Notes: generated by a model not told the origin, from the letters alone. 64,000 bases of DNA from Sphingomonas sp. PP-F2F-G114-C0414 (GCF_003688595.1 NZ_RCWT01000011.1:1-64000), one strand, 5' to 3'; counted from the first letter of the stretch, positions 24,961 to 35,910 are shown. Translations and numbers: made by a program.

Positions 24961-26028
24961 CTACGGCCGTTGCAGCATGTTGATCAGGAACTGACGGATC
25001 CTGCCGGTGCGATCCGTGCTGTCCGGTCCGAGAATGCCGCGCGCGGACGGCGGCAGATGGTCGGCAGCCTGCGCGGCATCCGGTGCGAAGACGAGATGCT
25101 CGTACCAGCTGTGCCACGCCTGCTTTTCCGCGACCGGCAGATCGCGGACGGCACCGATCGCATGGACCAGCGCAAGGAACGCAGCGCCCGAGCGATGCTC
25201 CCACCAGTAATTGACCAGCACGTTGAGCCGGCCGAACGCACGGACGTGATGCCACCAGGTCGGCGGAATGAAGAGCGCGTCGCCGGGTTCGAGTTCGGCG
25301 ACCTGCGCGTGCGCGAGCGCGTCGGCGAACCGCGGGTAGCGCGTCAGATCGGGAGCGTCGGGGTCGACCATGCTCGACGGCGGGCCGGCCATGGTATGAT
25401 CGAGAGGCCCGACATAGAGATTGGGCAATTGGTCGGGCGGGAACAGCGTGAAGCGACGCCGTCCCGCCACCACGCATGCGATATTGATCGACGTGTCGTA
25501 ATGCGTCGCGATCCGCGTCGCGTTGCCGATCCACAACCGCGCGGGCGCATCGATACCGAGATCGAGTGGATTGGCGCCTTCCCAGCCGGGCAGATGCTCG
25601 GGCGCGGTCGCCGCGTTGGCATACAGCGTGTGCGGCCGAGCGGCGTCGGTCTCGGCGTAGCGCAGAAGCTCCGCTACCAGCGCACCGATCGGGACCTGCT
25701 GGCGGTGGAAGTTGAAGCGCGTCAGCGTCTCGTCGGCGTAGAAAAACCGACCTTCGACCTCGGGCGGCGCGATCATCACGTCGAGCGGCTTGCCGCCGGG
25801 GGCGCCGAACGCGGCGAGATACTCCGCCATCGCGCGGTCGCCGCCGCGGCCGGCCGCGACCGCCTGCCAATGGCGCACCTGTCCGCGCAGGACGACGGGT
25901 TGAAACGTCGTCACGACCTCGCTGGCGAACGCGGCGGCATTTACGGCAGGGCGCTCCGCGACTCGGCGAGCGGTAGCGGCGTGACCCGTGACGAAGCGAT
26001 CGGTTGCAGGGGGTGGGACGGACGACAT
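24961..26028 (-). CDS. cupin-8/JmjC-domain protein (JmjB)
   Basis: A 355-residue paralogue of JmjA on the opposite strand, convergent with it (10 bases apart). It keeps the iron-binding His176-x-Asp178 (THYD) and the C-terminal His260/His261 after EPGDALFIPPTWW, and the segment VAGRRRFTLFPPDQLPNLY, which is nearly the same as in JmjA. About 35 residues precede the conserved QPVVLRG. ATG at 26028 is taken as start because the upstream alternative is a TTG without a ribosome-binding site. It is divergent from the GH5 gene. Activity on a protein or small molecule cannot be decided from sequence. Confidence 0.87.
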   Translation of the reverse strand: MSSVPPPATDRFVTGHAATARRVAERPAVNAAAFASEVVTTFQPVVLRGQVRHWQAVAAGRGGDRAMAEYLAAFGAPGGKPLDVMIAPPEVEGRFFYADETLTRFNFHRQQVPIGALVAELLRYAETDAARPHTLYANAATAPEHLPGWEGANPLDLGIDAPARLWIGNATRIATHYDTSINIACVVAGRRRFTLFPPDQLPNLYVGPLDHTMAGPPSSMVDPDAPDLTRYPRFADALAHAQVAELEPGDALFIPPTWWHHVRAFGRLNVLVNYWWEHRSGAAFLALVHAIGAVRDLPVAEKQAWHSWYEHLVFAPDAAQAADHLPPSARGILGPDSTDRTGRIRQFLINMLQRP

Positions 26029-26165
26029 CGTGCGGGACGATAGCGGCTGCAAACGCGCGACGACAGTGCGTTGACAGCCTCGGCGGCCTCCTGTGTGATA
26101 CCGATCGCCAGACCGCCCCGCACCGACGTCGGCGCGCTGAGTCGCAGGCGGACGGAGAGAGCGCG

Positions 26166-27194
26166 ATGATCAGGTGGAAACCGTTGGTTGCGATGGCGGT
26201 GGCGCTGGTGGCGAGCATGACATGTACGGTCAGCGCATCGGGTGCGTCCCGCGCGGCCCCTGCCGGGGACGCGTTCGCGACCGCGGCCCGGCTGCACCGC
26301 GGGGTCAACGTGCTCGGCTATGATCCCGTGTGGAAGGACCCGTCGCGCGCGCGCTTTCAGCCGCGTCATTTCGCGATCATCCGCAAAGGCGGCTTCGATT
26401 TCATCCGGCTGGCCCTGCAAGCCTTCAGCCATATGGACACCGCCAACAGGCTCGATCCGCGCTGGCTCGCGACGCTCGACCGCGTGGTGAAGCAGGCGAC
26501 CGATGCCGGGCTGTCGGTCATCATCGACGAGCACGACTTCAACCTGTGCTCGGACGACCCCGATGCCTGCGCGCCCAAGCTCAAGGCGTTCTGGCAGCAG
26601 ATCGGCGACCGCTATCGGACGGCGCCGCGGACCGTGCTGTTCGAACTGTTGAACGAACCGCACGGCAAGCTCGATGCCGACCGCTGGAACGCGCTGCTCG
26701 CGCAGATCATCCCGGTCGTGCGCGCCAGCAACCCGGATCGTACGCTCGTGGTCGGGCCGACCAACTGGAACAATCTGGGCAAGCTCGACACGCTGACGCT
26801 GCCAGCGGATGATCGCAATATCCTGGTCACGTTCCATTATTACGAGCCGTTCCGGTTTACCCACCAGGGTGCCGCGTGGTCCGACAATCGCGATCTGCAC
26901 GGCATTCCGCTGACGCCCGCCGACGAGACCCGGATCCGCGCCGACATCGACACCGTCGCGGCGTGGAGCAAGGCCCACGCGCGGCCGGTGTTGCTCGGCG
27001 AGTTCGGCGCCTACGACAAAAGCGGCACGCCGATCGCCGATCGCGCGCGCTATGCCACAATCGTCCGCAAGGCCGCCGAAGCGCACGACTTCCCCTGGGC
27101 CTATTGGCAGTTCGACAGCGATTTCATCGTGTACGATATCGATCACGACCGCTGGGTCGAGCCGATCCGTCAGGCGCTGGTCGGCACACCGTGA
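26166..27194 (+). CDS. secreted GH5-family glycoside hydrolase (endoglucanase-like)
   Basis: A 342-residue secreted (beta/alpha)8-barrel glycosidase of the cellulase/GH5 family. It has an N-terminal signal peptide (about 1-26), the RGVNVLGYDP start, FDFIRLAL, the acid/base Glu164 in LLNEPHG, HYYEPF (about 224-229), and the nucleophile Glu279 in LLGEFGAY. It should cleave a beta-1,4-linked polysaccharide such as cellulose, mannan or xylan; the exact specificity is not readable. CGGAGAGA precedes the ATG at 26166. Its position next to the receptor-halogenase locus suggests it may supply oligosaccharides for uptake, which is inference. Confidence 0.93.
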   Translation: MIRWKPLVAMAVALVASMTCTVSASGASRAAPAGDAFATAARLHRGVNVLGYDPVWKDPSRARFQPRHFAIIRKGGFDFIRLALQAFSHMDTANRLDPRWLATLDRVVKQATDAGLSVIIDEHDFNLCSDDPDACAPKLKAFWQQIGDRYRTAPRTVLFELLNEPHGKLDADRWNALLAQIIPVVRASNPDRTLVVGPTNWNNLGKLDTLTLPADDRNILVTFHYYEPFRFTHQGAAWSDNRDLHGIPLTPADETRIRADIDTVAAWSKAHARPVLLGEFGAYDKSGTPIADRARYATIVRKAAEAHDFPWAYWQFDSDFIVYDIDHDRWVEPIRQALVGTP

Positions 27195-27209
27195 CCAGGC
27201 CGCGATGAT

Positions 27210-28259
27210 CTAGCGCTCGTTCGAGACCGCAGCGGCGAAGCGCGGCGCCGGCGCCGGGTAGCCATCGATAAAGGTACCACGCGCGACGTTGTGCGGGTGG
27301 TGCGGTGCTTCGGCGAGATCGAGGACGGGGGTGACGCAGGCATCGGTGCCGGCGAAATGGTCCGCCCAGGCATCGCGCGGACGCGTGGCGAACGCGGCTT
27401 CGAACGCCGCCGCCATCTCGGGCCAGCGGGTGCGGTCGTGCTGCACCGTGCGCCAGTCCGCCACGTCCAGCCCGGCGAGCAAGGCGGCGAAGAATTGTGG
27501 CTCGATCGCGCCGACCGCGACATGCTTGCCGTCCGCGCATGCGTAACAGCGATAGAAGGGCGCGCCGCCGTCGAGCAGGTTGGCCGCGCGTCGGTCGTCC
27601 CACTGACCCACTGCGCCGAGCGTGTAGAACAGGCTCGACAGCAACGCGGCGCCGTCGGTCATCGCCGCATCGACCACCCGGCCCGGCCCCCCGCCCCGCG
27701 CGGCCAGCACGCCCGCGACGACGCCGAGCGCGAGCATCATCGCCCCGCCGCCATAATCGCCGACCAGGTTGAGCGGCGGTATCGGGCGCTCCGCCGGGCC
27801 GATCGCATGCAGCGCGCCGGTCAGCGCGAGATAGTTGATGTCGTGCCCTGCCTCCTGCGCCAGCGGTCCGGTCTGCCCCCAGCCGGTCATTCGGCCATAA
27901 ACCAGCGTCGGATTGGTAGCATGGCAATCTGCGGGGCCGAGCCCGAGCCGTTCCATCACGCCCGGCCGCGTCCCCTCCAGCAGCGCATCGGCGGTTGCGA
28001 CGAGCGCCAGCGCATCGGCGCGCCCCACCTGCGTCTTGAGGTCGAGTTCCACGGTCCGCCGTCCCCGCCCCAAGGCCGGCCCATCCGCGCTGGCGCTGTA
28101 CGTGCGGCCCGGCCGGATGATGCGGACGATGTCCGCCCCCATGTCTCCGAGCATCATCGCAGCGAACGGTACCGGCCCGATCGCATCGAATTCGATGACC
28201 ACGACGCCGGCGAGCGGCCCTGTCTTCCTCGACCCTGCGCCTGCCTCGCTGTCGCCCAT
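27210..28259 (-). CDS. CaiB/BaiF family CoA-transferase (alpha-methylacyl-CoA racemase-like)
   Basis: A 349-residue cytoplasmic enzyme of the CaiB/BaiF (formyl-CoA transferase / alpha-methylacyl-CoA racemase) family. Family marks are PLAGVVVIEF, MMLGDMGADIVRI, the VELDLK segment, LVYGRMTGWGQTGP, a GHDINYLALTGAL block and the NLVGDYGGGAMM loop. The last four point to the racemase branch, which inverts 2-methyl branched acyl-CoAs. The ATG at 28259 is preferred to a TTG 18 bases upstream. It is convergent with the GH5 gene and apparently monocistronic. Confidence 0.9.
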   Translation of the reverse strand: MGDSEAGAGSRKTGPLAGVVVIEFDAIGPVPFAAMMLGDMGADIVRIIRPGRTYSASADGPALGRGRRTVELDLKTQVGRADALALVATADALLEGTRPGVMERLGLGPADCHATNPTLVYGRMTGWGQTGPLAQEAGHDINYLALTGALHAIGPAERPIPPLNLVGDYGGGAMMLALGVVAGVLAARGGGPGRVVDAAMTDGAALLSSLFYTLGAVGQWDDRRAANLLDGGAPFYRCYACADGKHVAVGAIEPQFFAALLAGLDVADWRTVQHDRTRWPEMAAAFEAAFATRPRDAWADHFAGTDACVTPVLDLAEAPHHPHNVARGTFIDGYPAPAPRFAAAVSNER

Positions 28260-28437
28260 GCGTCGTCCCGATCCCAAAGCGTGCGGCCAGCGGGTGCTGG
28301 ATCGCGAAGTTGTGCCCTAACGCCGCATCGAAGGCCACGCGTTCCTGCCCAGTTTGCCGGCAGCTTCGGTCCGTGCGGGGTTGTTCTACCCCGACCGCGC
28401 CCGGTACTGACGTGTGAGCCGACGCTGGGAGTGCCGT

Positions 28438-30081
28438 TTGGAAGCCGTATCGATCGTCCTGTTCCTGTTGCTTGCCGTGGTAATGAGCGGCGCGGTGTCG
28501 CGCATGGTGCCGGTGTCGGTGCCGACCCCGCTGGTGCAGATCCTGCTCGGCGCGGTGATCGGGCTGTCGACCTCGTATCGCGTAGAGCTCGATCCCGAGC
28601 TGTTCCTGTTGCTGTTCCTGCCGCCGCTGCTGTTTCTCGATGGCTGGCGAATCCCCAAGGACGAACTGCTCAAGGATCTGTCGACGGTCGTCGAACTCGC
28701 GCTCGGGCTCGTCCTTCTGACTGTGGTCGGGATGGGATTCTTCATCCACTGGATGATCCCGGCGATGCCGCTGGCGGTCGCGTTCGCGCTCGCGGCGGTG
28801 GTGTCACCGACCGATCCGATCGCGGTCTCGGCAATCGCCGCGCGCGTGCCGATTCCCAAGCGGATGATGCATATCCTCGAAGGCGAATCGCTGCTGAACG
28901 ACGCGTCGGGGCTGGTGTGCCTGCGCTTCGCGATCGCCGCGGCGCTGACGGGTACGTTCTCCGCGTCGGCGGCGGCGACCAATTTCGTCTGGGTCGCGGG
29001 GATCGGCCTGGCGGTCGGCGTCCTCGTCACGCTCGCCGCCACGCGCGCGAAGGCGTGGGTATCGCGACGGTTCGGCGAGGAGCCCGGGTCGCAGATCCTG
29101 GTCAGCCTACTGATCCCGTTCGGGTCCTATCTGATGGCCGAACACCTCCACGCGTCGGGGATCCTCGCGGCGGTGTCGGCGGGCGTGACGATGACCTTCG
29201 CGGAAATCTCGCGGCAGGCGCTGGCCGCCACCCGGATGCGCCGGAACTCGGTGTGGGACACGATCCAGTTCGCGCTCAACGGCATCATCTTCGTGCTGCT
29301 GGGCGAACAGCTTCCCGCGATCCTCGCCGGGGCCAAGGCGACGGTGCTGCTGACCGGGCATCACGGCACGTGGTGGCTCGGCCTGTACGTGCTGGCGATC
29401 GTCGCGGGGCTGGCGACGCTGCGGTTCGGCTGGGTTTGGGTTTCGCTGCGGCTGACGCTGCTGCGGCGGCGTCATCGCGGCTCGGAAAAGCCCGAATACA
29501 GCCCCGACTGGCGGCTGGTGGCGGCGATGTCGCTGGCCGGCGTGCGCGGCGCGATCACGCTGGCGGGTGTCCTGACGATCCCGCTGACGATGACCGACGG
29601 CACCGCGTTCCCGGCGCGCGATCTCGCGATCTTCCTCGCCGCCGGGGTGATCATCGTGTCGCTCGCGGTCGCCAGCATCGCCTTGCCGATCCTGCTCAAC
29701 GGCCTGACCATGCCGCCCGAACCCTCGTTGCAGGCCGAGGAGGATGCCGCCCGGGTCGCGGCGGCCGAGGCGGCGATCGGCGCGATCGAGGTCGCACAAC
29801 ACGACCTGGCCGAGCGCGACGGCAACGCCGACTTCTATTCCGCGGCGGGGACCCGGGTGATGGATCTGTACCGCGAGCGGATCGAGAGCCGCACCGGATC
29901 GGCCAAGGCGTCCGCGGAGGCGCGGCTCCAGGACCAGCTCGAGCGGACGTTCAGGCTGGCGGGTATCAAGGCCGAACGCGCCTCGGTCGTCGAGCGGGTC
30001 CGCGACCGGCGGATCGGCAGCGCCACCGCGCAGAAGATGATGCGCGAGCTGGACCTGCTCGAAGCGCGCTACCGCGTGTGA
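28438..30081 (+). CDS. CPA1-family Na+/H+ antiporter
   Basis: A 547-residue inner-membrane monovalent cation/proton antiporter. About twelve membrane segments are visible, with the family motifs LFLPPLLFLDGW, VVSPTDPIAVSAI, the ion-binding GESLLNDASGLV and SLAGVRGAITLAGVL. The C-terminal cytoplasmic region (about 425-547) is helical. It maintains cytoplasmic pH or sodium balance. The TTG at 28438 is chosen because GGGAG lies 6 bases before it and the first membrane helix follows at once; a GTG at 28414 is the alternative. Confidence 0.92.
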   Translation: MEAVSIVLFLLLAVVMSGAVSRMVPVSVPTPLVQILLGAVIGLSTSYRVELDPELFLLLFLPPLLFLDGWRIPKDELLKDLSTVVELALGLVLLTVVGMGFFIHWMIPAMPLAVAFALAAVVSPTDPIAVSAIAARVPIPKRMMHILEGESLLNDASGLVCLRFAIAAALTGTFSASAAATNFVWVAGIGLAVGVLVTLAATRAKAWVSRRFGEEPGSQILVSLLIPFGSYLMAEHLHASGILAAVSAGVTMTFAEISRQALAATRMRRNSVWDTIQFALNGIIFVLLGEQLPAILAGAKATVLLTGHHGTWWLGLYVLAIVAGLATLRFGWVWVSLRLTLLRRRHRGSEKPEYSPDWRLVAAMSLAGVRGAITLAGVLTIPLTMTDGTAFPARDLAIFLAAGVIIVSLAVASIALPILLNGLTMPPEPSLQAEEDAARVAAAEAAIGAIEVAQHDLAERDGNADFYSAAGTRVMDLYRERIESRTGSAKASAEARLQDQLERTFRLAGIKAERASVVERVRDRRIGSATAQKMMRELDLLEARYRV

Positions 30082-30153
30082 TCCTTCTGCTTGGCGGCAA
30101 GCACCGCTAAGGCGCTCGGCGATAACCACGGACATTTCGTAAAGGCGAGACAC

Positions 30154-30375
30154 ATGGCAGCGACCGTCATCACCCCCAGCGGCCCCGGCGCGATGGAAGC
30201 GGGCCTCGTGCTCGACGAGGACGGCCAGCGGTTCGTCATCCTGACGTTCAAGGAGCCCAAGGGCGAGCCGACGCTGGTGACGTTCACCGTCCCGATCTTC
30301 CAGAACTATGTCGAACATCTCGTCAAGACCGCGGCGGCGGCCAACGAGGAGGCCAGTTGGGGCATCCCCGGCTGA
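30154..30375 (+). CDS. small conserved hypothetical protein
   Basis: A 73-residue protein with no recognised domain. It is rich in beta-strand sequence (DGQRFVILTFKEPKGEPTLVTFTVP) and ends with a short helix and GIPG. No signal peptide or membrane segment is seen. AAAGGCGAG lies upstream of the ATG at 30154. It stands 72 bases after the antiporter gene and could be cotranscribed. The base composition is ordinary for the region, so it looks like a real gene of unknown role. Confidence 0.65.
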   Translation: MAATVITPSGPGAMEAGLVLDEDGQRFVILTFKEPKGEPTLVTFTVPIFQNYVEHLVKTAAAANEEASWGIPG

Positions 30376-30432
30376 ACGGTCGAAGCTGCAAAAGGGGATG
30401 CCGGCGCGCCGGGTAACGCCTAAAGCCACGGC

Positions 30433-31395
30433 ATGACCCGACCAGAGATACTGATACCCGCGCCCATGCTTCCAAGCGTCGCCGTCGCGTTGAGCGAGCG
30501 ATTCGTCGTCCACCAGTTGCGCGACCATGCCGACCCCGATGCCTTCCTGGCGACCGTGGGGCCCCGCATCCGCGGCCTCTCGGCGAGTTCGCTGGCGGGG
30601 CGGATCGGCAGCGACTGGTTCGACCGGCTCCCCGCGCTCGAGATCGTCGCGAATTTCGGCGTCGGCTATGACGGCATCGATGCGAAGGCGGCCGCCGAGC
30701 GCGGGATCGTCGTCACCAACACACCCGGCGTGCTCGACGAAGAGGTCGCCGACCTGACGCTCGGACTCCTGCTCGCGACGTTGCGCCGCATCCCGCAGGC
30801 CGATCGCCACGTCCGCACCGGCGCATGGGCGCAAGGCCCCTTTCCGCTGTCGCCGACGTTGCGCGGACGGCGGATCGGCATCCTCGGGCTCGGCGCGATC
30901 GGCAAGGCAGTGGCGCGGCGGCTCGAGGCGTTCGGCGTCGCGGTCGCCTATCACGGCCGCTCGCAGCAGTCGGACATAGGCTATGACTATCACGCAACGC
31001 CGGTCGCGCTGGCCGCCGCCTGCGACGTGCTGATCGCGATCGTGCCCGGCGGTCAGGGGACGCAGCATCTGGTCGATGCCGCCGTTCTCGCCGCGCTCGG
31101 CCCGGACGGCATCTTCATCAACGTCGCGCGTGGCAGCGTGGTCGATCAGGACGCGCTGATCGCGGCGTTGCAGGACGGGACGATTCTGGCAGCCGGCCTT
31201 GACGTCTATGCCGACGAGCCCAACGTCCCCGACAGCCTGCGCGCACTGCCCAACACGGTGTTGCTACCGCATATCGGTTCGGCCTCGCAGCACACGCGCG
31301 AGGCGATGGGGAAGCTCGTCGTCGACAATCTTTGTGCCTGGTTCGACACCGGCAAGGCGCTCACCCCGGTTTCGGAAACGCCGAACCCGCGCTGA
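30433..31395 (+). CDS. D-isomer-specific 2-hydroxyacid dehydrogenase
   Basis: A 320-residue NAD(P)-dependent dehydrogenase, likely a glyoxylate/hydroxypyruvate reductase type. The Rossmann motif GILGLGAIGKAVARR lies at about residues 147-161. The following strand ends AYHGRSQ, where the Arg-Ser pair favours NADPH. The catalytic Arg (INVARGSVVD), Glu (DVYADEP) and His (LLPHIGSAS) are in place. It faces the glucuronate operon tail to tail with 2 bases between stops, so a metabolic link through glyoxylate or hydroxypyruvate is possible but not shown. Confidence 0.92.
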   Translation: MTRPEILIPAPMLPSVAVALSERFVVHQLRDHADPDAFLATVGPRIRGLSASSLAGRIGSDWFDRLPALEIVANFGVGYDGIDAKAAAERGIVVTNTPGVLDEEVADLTLGLLLATLRRIPQADRHVRTGAWAQGPFPLSPTLRGRRIGILGLGAIGKAVARRLEAFGVAVAYHGRSQQSDIGYDYHATPVALAAACDVLIAIVPGGQGTQHLVDAAVLAALGPDGIFINVARGSVVDQDALIAALQDGTILAAGLDVYADEPNVPDSLRALPNTVLLPHIGSASQHTREAMGKLVVDNLCAWFDTGKALTPVSETPNPR

Positions 31396-31397
31396 GG

Positions 31398-32402
31398 TCA
31401 GCGTCGAACGTCGGCGGGCGCTCCGGTGAACGCGGCGAGATCGGCGCGCGTCGTCCGGCTGTGATCGCCCGCCGTCGCGTGCTTCAAGGCCGCCATTGCC
31501 AGGCCGCAGTGGGCAGCAGCCTCGCAACCCTCATCCAGGCGCGACAGCACGCCGGCGGCGAACGCGTCGCCGGTACCGATCCGGTCGACGATCTGGGTGA
31601 CGAGAATCGTCTCGGTCTCGAACGCGGCGTCGCGGCGATCGACTCGCGCGGACAGTTCGTGCGTGTCGGCATCGATGACCCGGCGCGCGGTCGAGGCGAT
31701 GCAGGTCAGGCTGGGGAAGCGCACGAACGCCGCCTCGCAGGCGCGCCGCCGGGCGTCGGGGGTGTCGCCCGCAAAGTCCTCGCCGAGTAGCAGCGATATG
31801 TCGCGGTGACTGCCGAACAGCAGGTCGGCGCCGGCGACGTGATCGACGAGGATCTGCTGCGGATCGACGCACCAGCGCGCCCACATGCTCGCGCGGAAAT
31901 TGCCGTCGAACGAGACTTGCACGCCCGCCGCCTTTGCCGCGGCGATCGCGTCGAGCGACAGCCGTGCCGCCTCGGGGGCGATCGCGGGGATGATCCCCGA
32001 CAGGTGCAGCCAGTCTATGCCCTGGAGTAGCGCGGGCCAGTCATAGGCGTCGGACGGCGCCACCGCGAAACTGCTGTCGAGGCGGTCGTAGACGATATGC
32101 GCGCCCCGCGGACCGCTCGGCGGCGACAGGAAATACAGGCCCAACCGACCGTCGGTGCGCTTGACGCGCGCAACGTCTACGCCGGCGGCGCGGACCGACT
32201 CCAGTGCTGCGTCGCCGAGCGATCCGTGCGGCAAAGTCGTGATCACCGCGGCGGGTTCGCCGAGCCGCGCGAGTGCGACCGCGACGTTGGCCTCCGCGCC
32301 GCCGAAATGCGCGTCGAGCCGCGCTTCCTGGAACAGATGCCCGCGATCGGGTGCGGCGAGGCGTAACAGCATCTCGCCGAAACAGAGCACCGTGCCGGTC
32401 AT
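31398..32402 (-). CDS. kdgK: 2-keto-3-deoxygluconate kinase (PfkB family)
   Basis: A 334-residue PfkB-type sugar kinase. It opens with VLCFGEMLLRLAAPD, has the GGAEANVAVALARLG sugar-binding segment and the ATP/anion-hole motif IGTGDAFAAGVL near residues 270-285, with Asp as catalytic base. It phosphorylates 2-keto-3-deoxygluconate to KDPG, which feeds the Entner-Doudoroff aldolase step. The ATG at 32402 overlaps the uxuB stop by 4 bases. KdgK is the expected last kinase of the glucuronate branch encoded here. Confidence 0.9.
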   Translation of the reverse strand: MTGTVLCFGEMLLRLAAPDRGHLFQEARLDAHFGGAEANVAVALARLGEPAAVITTLPHGSLGDAALESVRAAGVDVARVKRTDGRLGLYFLSPPSGPRGAHIVYDRLDSSFAVAPSDAYDWPALLQGIDWLHLSGIIPAIAPEAARLSLDAIAAAKAAGVQVSFDGNFRASMWARWCVDPQQILVDHVAGADLLFGSHRDISLLLGEDFAGDTPDARRRACEAAFVRFPSLTCIASTARRVIDADTHELSARVDRRDAAFETETILVTQIVDRIGTGDAFAAGVLSRLDEGCEAAAHCGLAMAALKHATAGDHSRTTRADLAAFTGAPADVRR

Positions 32403-33849
32403 GCGTCGAACTCCCCTACCGCTGCTTGCAGCGCGGCCCGTGGACCTTCCGCACGCCATGTCGCAACGGACTGGGCGAGCGAATCGACGATCGCGTCGTC
32501 GAACTGCGCGGGGAATATGCCGAGCTCGGCGACGAAGCGCGCGACGACCTGGCGCGGATCGCGTGCCAACTCCGCCCAAATCGTGGCGAAACGATCGCGC
32601 AGCGGATCGTCCGAGATACCTGGGGCGTCGGCTGTGTAGGCGATCCATGCGGCGAGGCTCAGGCTGTGCCGCGGGCTGTCCAGTCCTTGTGCCAGCCGGT
32701 CGGTCACGGTCGCGATCCAGCGTTGCGGCAGCTTCTGCGATCCATCCATCGCGATCTGATCGAGCCGGTGATGCAGGTCGGCGTTGGCGAAGCGATCGAG
32801 GATAGCGTCGATATACGCGTCGGGGTCGAGCCCCGCCGCGGCGGTCAGGCTCGGTACCGCCTCCTCCTGCATCTGCGCCACGACGAACGCGCGCAGCACC
32901 GGATCGGCGATCGCTTCATGGACGAACGCGTGGCCGAGCTGGAGCCCGACATAGGCCAGCGTCGAATGGCTCGCGTTCAACAGCCGCAGCTTGGCGAGTT
33001 CGAACGGCGCGACGTCGTCGACGATCTGCGCGCCCGCGGTCTCCCAGGCCGGGCGCGGGCCGGCGAAGCGGTCCTCGATCACCCATTGGCGGAACGGCTC
33101 GGTGACGATCGCTGCGGCATCGTCGACGCCGATCGCCGCCGCCACGCTCGCGCGCTCGGCTTGCGTCGACGCCGGCACGATCCGGTCGATCATCGTATCG
33201 GGGGCGGCGACATGCGCGCGGACCCACGCGCCCAGATCGGGATCGCGGTGGTCGACGAACGCGGTCAGCAGGCTAATCAACAGCGCGCCGTTGCCGGACA
33301 GATTGTCGCACGAGACGAGCGTCAGCCCCCCCGCCCCCGTGCTGCGCCGCCGCTCCAGCGCCGCTCCGAGATAGCCGAAGATCGTCCGTGGCACGCCGCC
33401 GCCGAGATCGTTGGCGATCGCGGGATCGTCTGTCAGCAGCGCGCCACTTGCCGGGTGCCGGTAATAGCCCTTCTCGGTGACGGTCAGCGTGACGACGTGC
33501 GTGTCGACGTCAGCCAGCGCGGCGATCACCGCTTGCGGATCCTCTGCGGCGACCAGCACCGTGTCGATCGCGGTGATCAGCCGGGTCGAGGTCGCACCGT
33601 TCGATCGCTCGGTCACGGTGTAGAGACCGTCCTGCGGCGCGAGCGTATCGCGGACCTGCGGCGATCGCAGCGATACGCCGGTGATCCGCCAGCCATCGTC
33701 CGGCGTCATCGCATCCTGCGTGTAGACCGCCTGGTGCGCGCGGTGGAACGCACCGATCCCGAGATGGACGATACGTCGTACGGGCGCATCCGACGTAGCG
33801 GGCTGCGCGACGTCGTCGGCGAGTGCGGCCAGGGTGGCGCGGGACAGCC

Positions 33850-33853
<4 letters not shown>
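32399..33853 (-). CDS. uxuB: fructuronate reductase (mannitol dehydrogenase family)
   Basis: A 484-residue member of the long-chain mannitol dehydrogenase family, with IVHLGIGAFHRAHQAVYTQD at the NAD-binding N-terminus, LVSCDNLSGNG, and the catalytic-region lysine/histidine block ELAKLRLLNASHSTLAYVG. Next to uxaC and kdgK it is best read as UxuB, reducing D-fructuronate to D-mannonate; a mannitol or arabinitol dehydrogenase is the alternative. The GTG at 33853 overlaps the uxaC stop as GTGA, supporting this start. Confidence 0.88.
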
Positions 33854-35262
<1,409 letters not shown>

Positions 35263-35531
35263 GCCATTACTCCTGCCGCATACGCTGTACCGCATTCAAG
35301 TCCGCGCAGTCCGGCGGGCTCGCGTATCCGGCCGATTAGCGGATATTTCGGATGAATGCAGGCACGCAAGGCAGCACAGGCCAGGAGGTGCGTGCGGCAT
35401 TCGGATGACACGACAATGATACCCACGCTGTCGCGCTTGCTGAAAACGGTGGCAAGACGATCACGGCCGGATCGGACACGCCACCGTGCAACGGGGTTGA
35501 TCGCGCGGCGGTGCGACCTTACCCGGATCAT

Positions 35532-35858
35532 ATGCTGATGCGGTTTTTCCTGGTGCTTCTGTTTGCCGCATTCGCGCTTCCTGCCGCAGCGCCCGCGGCG
35601 TGTCATGGCAGGTCCACGACGACTCCGCATGCGATGCCGGCGATGGCAAGCGCGCCCACGGAAGGCATGGGACAAGAGGCCGATCACAAAGCGGTCGCGC
35701 CGCACGGTTGCATTGGCTGCATTCCGCCTTCGGCTTGGACCGCGGCGCAGATCGATCACGTCCCGCCGGCCGCGGCCGCCGTACCGGTCGAGCGAGCCGC
35801 CGTATTCGACATCGGCATGACCGCCGCCCCAGTGCTGCCACCACCCCGAACCGCATGA
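35532..35858 (+). CDS. small exported Cys/His-containing protein, possibly metal related
   Basis: A 108-residue protein with a signal peptide (about 1-23, MRFFLVLLFAAFALPAAAPA), then a short His/Met-containing mature part with CIGC at 60-63. No family is recognised with certainty. Small exported proteins of this type often sit beside copper or other metal genes, and the next gene encodes a Met/His-rich outer-membrane protein. ATG at 35532 or 35538 could be used. Role unknown. Confidence 0.6.
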   Translation: MLMRFFLVLLFAAFALPAAAPAACHGRSTTTPHAMPAMASAPTEGMGQEADHKAVAPHGCIGCIPPSAWTAAQIDHVPPAAAAVPVERAAVFDIGMTAAPVLPPPRTA

Positions 35859-35910
35859 TCGTCGGGTGCAACCGCACCCTGACCTTCATGCTTTATCGGG
35901 ATTTCAGACG

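Noticed and set aside
24734..26308. A long minus-strand frame overlapping JmjB and the start of GH5.
   Set aside because: It runs out of frame over JmjB, which has clear iron-site motifs, and crosses the GH5 start.
15525..27194. The receptor-GH5 locus as a Bacteroidetes-type polysaccharide utilisation locus.
   Set aside because: No SusD, no sensor and only one glycosidase; the receptor is of the proteobacterial TonB type.
29107..31068. A 653-codon minus-strand open frame across the antiporter and dehydrogenase genes.
   Set aside because: It spans two recognised genes antisense and is Arg/Asp/His-rich without motifs.
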